A stretch of DNA of 64,000 nucleotides from Lachnospiraceae bacterium (GTDB lineage: Bacteria; Bacillota; Clostridia; Lachnospirales; Lachnospiraceae), in assembly GCA_017472605.1 (NCBI GenBank), contig JAFUPV010000038.1, positions 62,001 through 126,000 on the forward strand, given 5' to 3'. Within the stretch, counting starts at the first letter, position 1; every line of letters begins with the position of its first letter. A program made the position numbers and the translations under genes. The notes below the pieces were generated by a model. It did no database searches, had not been told where the DNA came from, and was given only the letters and a program-made list of their open reading frames with translations. Shown one piece after another: positions 58,663 to 64,000 of the stretch.

Positions 58663-60441
58663 TCAGCCAAGCTCCGGTTCATTCGTCAGCAGGATTTCCG
58701 GTGAATCGCACTGCTGCAGTTCCAGAACAACGAGTTCATTGGCTCCTTTGTTCAGCAGCGGACCAGGCAGATAGAGCGTTTTCTGCGGACCGGCACTGTT
58801 CCAGTAGCGTCCAAGATTAAAGCCGTTGATCCAGACATTGCCCTTCTCAAAGCCATCGAGACGAACAAACGTATCCATCGGTTCCTCAACCGTCAGTTCG
58901 CCGCGAAGGAACACAGGGCCGCAGTCAGGAAGCGATTCGGAAAGGTTTGGAGAAACAGGAGACCAGGAGAGCGTGCTCAGATCCCTGCAGGGAAGCGGAT
59001 GCATGGTCCATCCAAAGTGGTGAAGCGGACCGATGCGGACATTGCCGAGGATTCCCTTTGCATCCTTGATCTTCGGACCATAGTTGATCCGGCCGAGATT
59101 TTCCACAAGAATCGAAAGACGGGCTGTTTCCCCGCGCTTTAAGCCGATCCGGATGGTATCGTTTCGTTTTCCGGTCCGTTCCTTGATGCCCATGTATGTT
59201 CCGTCCAGGTAGACGATGGCGCGGTCGTGAAGCCTATCGATGGAAAGATCCATGGTTTCAAAAGGACCGCTCAGAGTGGTAGTATAAAGGACAAACCCGA
59301 AATCCTGCCCAAGCTGTTCCATGGTCTGCGGCCAGGGCGAGGTGACACTGGTGCTGATGGAATCCAGCTGCTCAAACATCACTGCTGATTCGGTCAGAGC
59401 GACTGTGCCGTAACGGCAGCGAGGCTGGTTTTCCACTGGCGTTTCATCGGCATAACCGTTGAATTCCTGGATCACTTTGCGAATTGCGTCATATTTTTCA
59501 GTCATGTCGCCGTTTTCGCTGAGCGGGCAGTTATAGTCATAGCTTGTCACAGTGGGCTGAATGCCGTTTTCGTAGTTGGCGCCGTTGTTGAATCCGAAGT
59601 TGGTACCGCCGTGGAACATGTAGAAATTGACGGACGCGCCAAGATCCAGCATTTCTTTCAGGACATCGGCAGTATCACCGGCGCCGCGTGTATGATGTTC
59701 TTCATACCAGTGGTCAAACCAGCCGTTCCAGTATTCACAGCAGAACAGTGGCTGGTTGGGAGAAAACTGGCGAAGAAGCTCGAAATTTCCTTTTGGATTG
59801 CTTCCAAAATTCACAGCAGCCACCATGCCCGCCAGAGATCCGCCGTTAAGCATAAAATAGCCGGGGCCGTCAGACGTAAACATCAGACAGTCAATCTGTT
59901 CCTCCAGATAAATGGCAAGGATCTCGTTCATGTACTCGTGGTCATCACCATAGCTTCCATATTCATTTTCCACCTGCATGGCAATGATGTTTCCGCCGTT
60001 GGTACCAAGATAGGGACGGATCAGCGAGAACAGCTTATGGTAGTAATTGCGTACTTTTTCAATAAACAGAGGATCGCAGCAGCGAATGTGAATGTTTTCA
60101 TAAGTCAGCAGCCAGGAGGGAAGACCGCCCATGTCCCACTCCGCGCAGATGTAGGGACCGGGACGAAGGATCACATAAAGTCCCAGCTCCTGTGCGGTTT
60201 TGATGTAGCGGACAAGATCCAGGATTCCCTCAAAGCAGAACTCGCCCTCTTTCGGTTCATGAAGATTCCAGCAGGTGTAGGTTTCAACGGTGTTGAAACC
60301 GCAGGCTTTCAGTTTCTTCAGTCGATCCTTCCAGTAATCCGGGACGACACGGAAATAGTGGATCGTGCCGGAAATGATTCGGAATGGCTCGCCGTTCAGA
60401 TAGAACTGGGGACCGTCAAAGGTCAGAATATTTTTCGTCAT
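58663..60441 (-). CDS. GH35 beta-galactosidase
   Basis: A 592-residue cytoplasmic beta-galactosidase. The GH35 barrel starts FDGPQFYLNGEPFRIISGTI and has YTCWNLHEPKEG and LRPGPYICAEWDMGGLP. The acid/base is Glu160 in QVENEYGSYG and the nucleophile Glu236 in CCEYWNGWFDHW. C-terminal beta domains include FEKGNVWINGFNLGRYWN. No signal peptide, so it acts on imported oligosaccharides such as beta-galactan side chains of pectin. It is the last gene of a minus-strand operon after the esterase (31-base gap). AGGTGAT precedes the ATG. Confidence 0.95.
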   Translation of the reverse strand: MTKNILTFDGPQFYLNGEPFRIISGTIHYFRVVPDYWKDRLKKLKACGFNTVETYTCWNLHEPKEGEFCFEGILDLVRYIKTAQELGLYVILRPGPYICAEWDMGGLPSWLLTYENIHIRCCDPLFIEKVRNYYHKLFSLIRPYLGTNGGNIIAMQVENEYGSYGDDHEYMNEILAIYLEEQIDCLMFTSDGPGYFMLNGGSLAGMVAAVNFGSNPKGNFELLRQFSPNQPLFCCEYWNGWFDHWYEEHHTRGAGDTADVLKEMLDLGASVNFYMFHGGTNFGFNNGANYENGIQPTVTSYDYNCPLSENGDMTEKYDAIRKVIQEFNGYADETPVENQPRCRYGTVALTESAVMFEQLDSISTSVTSPWPQTMEQLGQDFGFVLYTTTLSGPFETMDLSIDRLHDRAIVYLDGTYMGIKERTGKRNDTIRIGLKRGETARLSILVENLGRINYGPKIKDAKGILGNVRIGPLHHFGWTMHPLPCRDLSTLSWSPVSPNLSESLPDCGPVFLRGELTVEEPMDTFVRLDGFEKGNVWINGFNLGRYWNSAGPQKTLYLPGPLLNKGANELVVLELQQCDSPEILLTNEPELG

Positions 60442-60472
60442 AAATCACCTCGTTGAAAAATTGAAAATCAGA

Positions 60473-61666
60473 TCAGTAATTCAGCGTGATGGAAGCGCAG
60501 AACTGATAGTTCCGGTCGCCGCGTTCCGCCGTGGTTGAACGAAGCAGTTCAAGGTTCGGCTGTACAGTCACCACTTCCGTGTGATCCGGATAGCGGACGG
60601 TGATCGGAGAGAAGACATCCAGCATATCCTCATTCAGCAGGACTTTTACGACACCGCTGGAAGTCAGTTCTTCAATGGTAATCGAATTGTCAGATCTGTC
60701 ATAAGAAGCAATTACGGAACCGACGGAAGCGGAATGCTCTGCCCAGAGCCAGTAATTGGACTTGACATTGCGGAAGCCGGCCCGTCTTGCCAGATTCCAG
60801 ACAACTCGCCGTGGCAGCGGATTGCGTGTAAAGCGGCTGACATAATCGACGGCATTTGTATTTGTTTCAAAGGTCGTCTCATCTTTGTCATAGAGCCATT
60901 TGCGGTAATCGGCGAGAACTGTCTGAGGAACGCGGTTTCGCTCGTTGTCAGAGAAATTGTGCGGTTTTTTGTGATGGATGAGGACACGATGTTCAAAACC
61001 ATCGCCGAATTTGCGTTTCAGACGGTCCAGATAAATGCCGTAATTGGCAGTGATCCGGTTACGGCTATAGGCACCATCCTCTTCTCCGACCTGAAGTTCC
61101 AGCGGGAGATTGTAGAGATTGGTCAGATCAACGTAGTTGGGATGACCGGCTGACATGTTTGCAGCGGCAAACCGGTCGGTCATCAGAGGCGTGATCCCAT
61201 AGACACCGTCGCCTCCGGCGGAAAAGCCCATCAGGTAGACGCGGTTTAAGTCGACATTCTCATAGGCAGCCAGATCCATGATCAGACGGTCATAGAGCGG
61301 AAAGGATTCCTCATTAAAATGTGTATTCCAGGTGTCGCGGATTCCGCGGGGGGCGATGCAGATGCCGTCGGTCACACTGTCAAAATAGTAGGTGTGCTGG
61401 TGAAGCCACTGACGGTCATTCATGTCGGGAACCGGACACTGACCGCCGCCGTGAAGCGCGATGTAGACCGGATAGCCGTCCGGACCGGGATTTCCTTTCT
61501 TTTCCAGATAAAAACGCATGTGAACCGTTCCGTAGAGGAGAAGGCGGGAGGAAAACTGAGCCAGCTCTTCCACATTGTTGTTCATGTCGGTTATGTACTC
61601 ATCCCAGCAGTGCTGTCTTGCGAGAGCCAGCTCCTCCGGGGTATGCAAAATTGTCAATTGTTCCAT
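60473..61666 (-). CDS. Alpha/beta hydrolase, probable carbohydrate esterase
   Basis: A 397-residue cytoplasmic hydrolase. The oxyanion segment is ALHGGG (about 70-75), the nucleophile Ser149 lies in MGFSAGGDG and a late histidine is seen in KPHNFSDN. The C-terminal ~110 residues form an added beta domain (YWLWAEHSASVGSVIASYD). Closest general types are feruloyl- or acetyl-esterases. The GH35 and CBM9-like neighbours suggest it trims ester groups from imported plant oligosaccharides. It follows the CBM9-like gene by 87 bases containing a hairpin. Confidence 0.82.
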   Translation of the reverse strand: MEQLTILHTPEELALARQHCWDEYITDMNNNVEELAQFSSRLLLYGTVHMRFYLEKKGNPGPDGYPVYIALHGGGQCPVPDMNDRQWLHQHTYYFDSVTDGICIAPRGIRDTWNTHFNEESFPLYDRLIMDLAAYENVDLNRVYLMGFSAGGDGVYGITPLMTDRFAAANMSAGHPNYVDLTNLYNLPLELQVGEEDGAYSRNRITANYGIYLDRLKRKFGDGFEHRVLIHHKKPHNFSDNERNRVPQTVLADYRKWLYDKDETTFETNTNAVDYVSRFTRNPLPRRVVWNLARRAGFRNVKSNYWLWAEHSASVGSVIASYDRSDNSITIEELTSSGVVKVLLNEDMLDVFSPITVRYPDHTEVVTVQPNLELLRSTTAERGDRNYQFCASITLNY

Positions 61667-61708
61667 TGTTTTGTCCTCTCATTCGGCTTTGCCGGATTTC
61701 TCATTTCG

Positions 61709-61745
61709 ACAGCCGTTTTCTCATCGGAAAAAACGGCTGTTTTTA
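61709..61745. other. Hairpin between the CBM9-like and esterase genes
   Basis: ACAGCCGTTTT pairs with AAAACGGCTGT around ten bases. The T run is on the plus strand, not the direction of the flanking genes, so on the operon transcript it is a stem without a U tract, perhaps an RNA-stability or processing site. Confidence 0.5.
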
Positions 61746-61753
61746 TCTGTTTC

Positions 61754-62839
61754 TTACAGATAGGTATCGTCACGGGCATCGTCCAGGATGCAGCCGCCCT
61801 TACCGTCGGAAAGAACATAGAGATCGCCGGTATCGGCAGCGTTTCTGCAGCGGACAACAAAGGTGTGCTTTGTCGCTTCCATGGTCATCGGTACGGTAAA
61901 CTCAGAGGAACCGCAGGTCTTGCGGCATTCAGTAAGGTAATCAGCCAGATCGGCGAGGTCAGAGGCATAGTGTTTGTTGTCCTCCAGATAGTGGCGCTGG
62001 CAGTAGTAAACCTGACGAAGCTGCCATCTGCGCTTCTCGTCCTCCGGGATGGAGCAGTCCACATTGCCGTTTTCATCAGCAAAGAAGAGGAAGCCCCACA
62101 TTTCCGGATAGTGGATGTTGATCACACCGGTTGGTGCCCATACCCAGTTGTCCTCCGGAAGCGGAGCGCCGGTTTCCGGATTGGTGCGCTTAACGAATTC
62201 ATTGTCTTTCACATCAACCTTCCACTGAACGCGGGAGAAATTGAGACGCCAGTAATCACCGACTGCCGGGAGCTGGTTCTTTGGCGTACATTCGATCAGC
62301 GTTGTAAACGGCATAACCACTTCAACAGACCAGCGGACATTTTCTGCGGACGGATCATTGAGCCTGCCGTCGATCATAACCGCTGTTTTGATTCCCTTAA
62401 TGTCAAAGGCGTTGGTCGGCTTTCCGTTATCGCGGTAAGCTTTGGTCAGCAGAAGATCCCAGTAAACATTGCGCGCATTCATTTCAAACTCATAGTACTG
62501 CTGGGTATCGGAATCCGGATCGATAAAGATTTCGAAATCGTTGTCGCGGAAGATGACGTCATCATGCTCGGTTACATGGCTCCAGATCTCGTCACCTTCC
62601 AGAACTGCGGCGAAATAGACATTTCTGTCATCCCACGCAATCTTGGCACGGGTCGAAAAACGGGGAGTCGGGAGTGTCGGGCCTTCGATGTCCTGAAACT
62701 CATCGGTAAACGGAATCTCTTTCCAGAAGTCCTTGTTGATGTTTCCGTCGAGAACAAAGGGCTTCGGATTGTAGCGGCAGGCATAGACCGGCGGCATGAA
62801 ATCGATAATCGGGAACGGAATACGGTAGTTTTTACTCAT
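61754..62839 (-). CDS. CBM9-like carbohydrate-binding protein
   Basis: A 361-residue protein whose first ~260 residues match the CBM9/DOMON-like sandwich found in xylanase modules and cellobiose-dehydrogenase relatives (FVLDGNINKDFWKEIPFTDE; TRAKIAWDDRNVYFAAVLEG; DNDFEIFIDPDSDTQQYYEF). The C-terminal ~90 residues are helical then beta. No signal peptide or catalytic domain is seen, so it seems to be cytoplasmic, an odd place for a binding module. It may be a distinct enzyme with this fold. It opens the operon with the esterase and GH35. GGAGG lies before the ATG. Confidence 0.82.
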   Translation of the reverse strand: MSKNYRIPFPIIDFMPPVYACRYNPKPFVLDGNINKDFWKEIPFTDEFQDIEGPTLPTPRFSTRAKIAWDDRNVYFAAVLEGDEIWSHVTEHDDVIFRDNDFEIFIDPDSDTQQYYEFEMNARNVYWDLLLTKAYRDNGKPTNAFDIKGIKTAVMIDGRLNDPSAENVRWSVEVVMPFTTLIECTPKNQLPAVGDYWRLNFSRVQWKVDVKDNEFVKRTNPETGAPLPEDNWVWAPTGVINIHYPEMWGFLFFADENGNVDCSIPEDEKRRWQLRQVYYCQRHYLEDNKHYASDLADLADYLTECRKTCGSSEFTVPMTMEATKHTFVVRCRNAADTGDLYVLSDGKGGCILDDARDDTYL

Positions 62840-62943
62840 GAACTGCCTCCTTATGTTAACAAAATGTTAATTGATTGTAAAGAAAGACGAGAGAAACGAT
62901 AAAAAGTGCCTTTTTTACAATTTATATAATTCTCACATCGTTT

Positions 62944-62972
62944 ATTATAACTCTGAAATGCAAAATTGACAA
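62944..62972 (-). promoter_or_regulatory. Promoter of the CBM9-esterase-GH35 operon
   Basis: On the minus strand TTGTCA (62972-62967) and TATAAT (62949-62944) are 17 bases apart. It is divergent from the promoter at 63059, so the 292-base gap could hold shared control sites. Confidence 0.75.
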
Positions 62973-63058
62973 TGAGAAACCGGAGATCTTTGGCAACAAA
63001 GTGTAAAAATCCGCTTTCTGACTGTGAAAAAAATACATGACGAAAAATGGAAAATACC

Positions 63059-63087
63059 TTGCAGAAGAATTCCCGGCTTGGTATAAT
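63059..63087 (+). promoter_or_regulatory. Promoter of the transglutaminase-like gene
   Basis: TTGCAG (63059-63064) and TATAAT (63082-63087), 17 bases apart, 45 bases ahead of ATG 63132. AAGGGGGAG lies between. Confidence 0.75.
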
Positions 63088-63131
63088 AGGTTTGTTATAA
63101 AAATGATAAATTCTATCAAGGGGGAGACATT

Positions 63132-64000
63132 ATGTTTTCACAGCAACTGGCAGAGTGGATTGATTCCGGCTATGCTGCCGCAATTGAATTTTTACATACA
63201 CATGCTGAGGGAAGATTTGTTTCAAAGGTGCAGCAGGCTGTTGATTCCTGTACCGGAGATGTCCAGCTTGTAATGAAGTATTATTTTGGTGCAATGCCAT
63301 ACAGCGATCTGACCGATACCGACTACGACCTGCTGAAAAAATATGCAGAACACACCGTGTTCCTTCGGAATGAAGTGCCGTGGTGTAAGAATATCCCGGA
63401 GAAAACCTTTCTTCTGGATGTAGCCGCTTACCGTATTAATAATGAAAAAGTAATGGAATGCCGCAGACTGTTCTTTGACGAGCTCTATGACAGAGTCAAA
63501 GACATGTCCATGAAGGATGCGGTTCTGGAAGCAAACTACTGGTGTGCAGAGCACGCCACCTACCATCTGGCTGATTCCCGTACCGCCTCTGCGCTGACTG
63601 TTTACCGTTCCGGTTTCGGCCGCTGCGGTGAGGAATCCGTGTTTACCGTAACCGTTCTTCGAAGCATCGGAATCCCTGCCCGCCAGGTCTATGCGCCGCT
63701 GTGGGCACACTGCGATGATAACCATGCCTGGGTTGAGGTCATGTGTGACGGCGAGTGGTACTTCCTCGGCGCCTGCGAACCGGAAGAGGTTCTTAACAAG
63801 GGCTGGTTTACCGGTCCCGCGTCCAGAGCGCTGCTGATGCATGCCAAGTATTTCACAACGCTGCCGATGGAAGAAGCGGAATTTACGGAAGGGTTCGTTC
63901 ACTATGTAAACCGTGTTTCCATGTATGCCTGCAACGACCTGTTTACGGTGAAGGTTGTTGATGGAGACGGAAAGCCAATGCCTGGTGTTACCGTTCATTT
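63132..64000 (+). CDS. Transglutaminase-like cysteine protease-fold protein (3' end missing)
   Basis: The frame is open from ATG 63132 to the window end (289 complete codons seen). GGGGGAG gives the ribosome site. After an N-terminal helical part (about 1-100) comes a transglutaminase-like domain with the triad Cys165 (GFGRCGEES), His198 (DDNHAWVEV) and Asp207 (CDGEWYFLGA). At the right edge a beta-sandwich domain of the carboxypeptidase-regulatory type appears to start (VKVVDGDGKPMPGVTVH). No signal peptide. Bacterial members may be proteases, amidases or peptide-glycan enzymes. It is divergent from the GH35 operon. The full length is unknown. Confidence 0.88.
   Translation, partial: MFSQQLAEWIDSGYAAAIEFLHTHAEGRFVSKVQQAVDSCTGDVQLVMKYYFGAMPYSDLTDTDYDLLKKYAEHTVFLRNEVPWCKNIPEKTFLLDVAAYRINNEKVMECRRLFFDELYDRVKDMSMKDAVLEANYWCAEHATYHLADSRTASALTVYRSGFGRCGEESVFTVTVLRSIGIPARQVYAPLWAHCDDNHAWVEVMCDGEWYFLGACEPEEVLNKGWFTGPASRALLMHAKYFTTLPMEEAEFTEGFVHYVNRVSMYACNDLFTVKVVDGDGKPMPGVTVH

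Noticed and set aside
61319-62902. A 527-codon open frame on the plus strand
   Set aside because: It lies antisense to the esterase and CBM9-like genes, has no ribosome site and no recognisable motif.

Overview
The window looks like a chromosome segment from a Gram-positive anaerobe of the Clostridia, most likely Lachnospiraceae. Supporting signs are a Rex redox regulator, a T-box in front of leuS, a clostridial release factor 1, a CD3324-type Mor-like protein, an alcohol acetyltransferase/DUF6320 pair, strong AGGAGG ribosome sites and many carbohydrate-active enzymes. The species is not identifiable from the sequence alone. No rRNA, tRNA, CRISPR array, insertion sequence or prophage was seen.

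Layout. 1-9,442 is mostly housekeeping: prfA (cut at the left edge), methylglyoxal synthase, a minus-strand ABC-F ATPase, rex, NAD(P)HX repair, alr with a MazF-type toxin and no visible antitoxin gene, a CorC-like CBS protein and yebC. 9,490-11,434 is the eda-kdgK operon for 2-keto-3-deoxygluconate. 11,467-14,061 holds small and poorly known genes, including a SagB-type oxidoreductase. 14,167-16,144 is an ABC-F gene behind a long leader with a three-codon ORF and terminators. 16,372-21,635 is a divergent rhamnogalacturonan locus (SGNH esterase, GH112 phosphorylase, GH105 hydrolase). 21,775-27,659 holds tyrA, an unusual EF-G paralogue, an acyltransferase and DUF6320.

The centrepiece, about 27,875-45,954, is an 18-kb co-directional run of 12 genes: GH26, DUF624, a 1001-residue solute-binding protein with extra beta-sandwich modules, two permeases, a membrane-anchored NHL propeller, a YIP1-like membrane protein, a membrane-anchored DUF5696 protein, two more permeases, a secreted repeat protein, a second solute-binding protein and GH5. 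It appears to be an extracellular glycan capture and import machine with several parts of unknown function and no ATPase gene of its own.

To the right lie an AraC-type regulator with an uncharacterised partner, a secreted M28 peptidase, two small paralogous proteins, a truncated subtilase, T-box/leuS, a DapA-like/GH20 pair, an EEP phosphatase, an anchored acidic protein, a minus-strand GH35/esterase/CBM9-like operon and a divergent transglutaminase-like gene cut by the right edge.

Together the glycan genes fit plant cell-wall use. Mannan or glucan would be cut by GH26/GH5 and imported. Rhamnogalacturonan pieces would be deacetylated and split by GH105 and GH112, galactan removed by GH35, and the uronate product routed through KdgK and Eda to pyruvate and triose phosphate. 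A dispersed 37-base palindromic element, seen four times just after stop codons, is a notable unexplained sequence.
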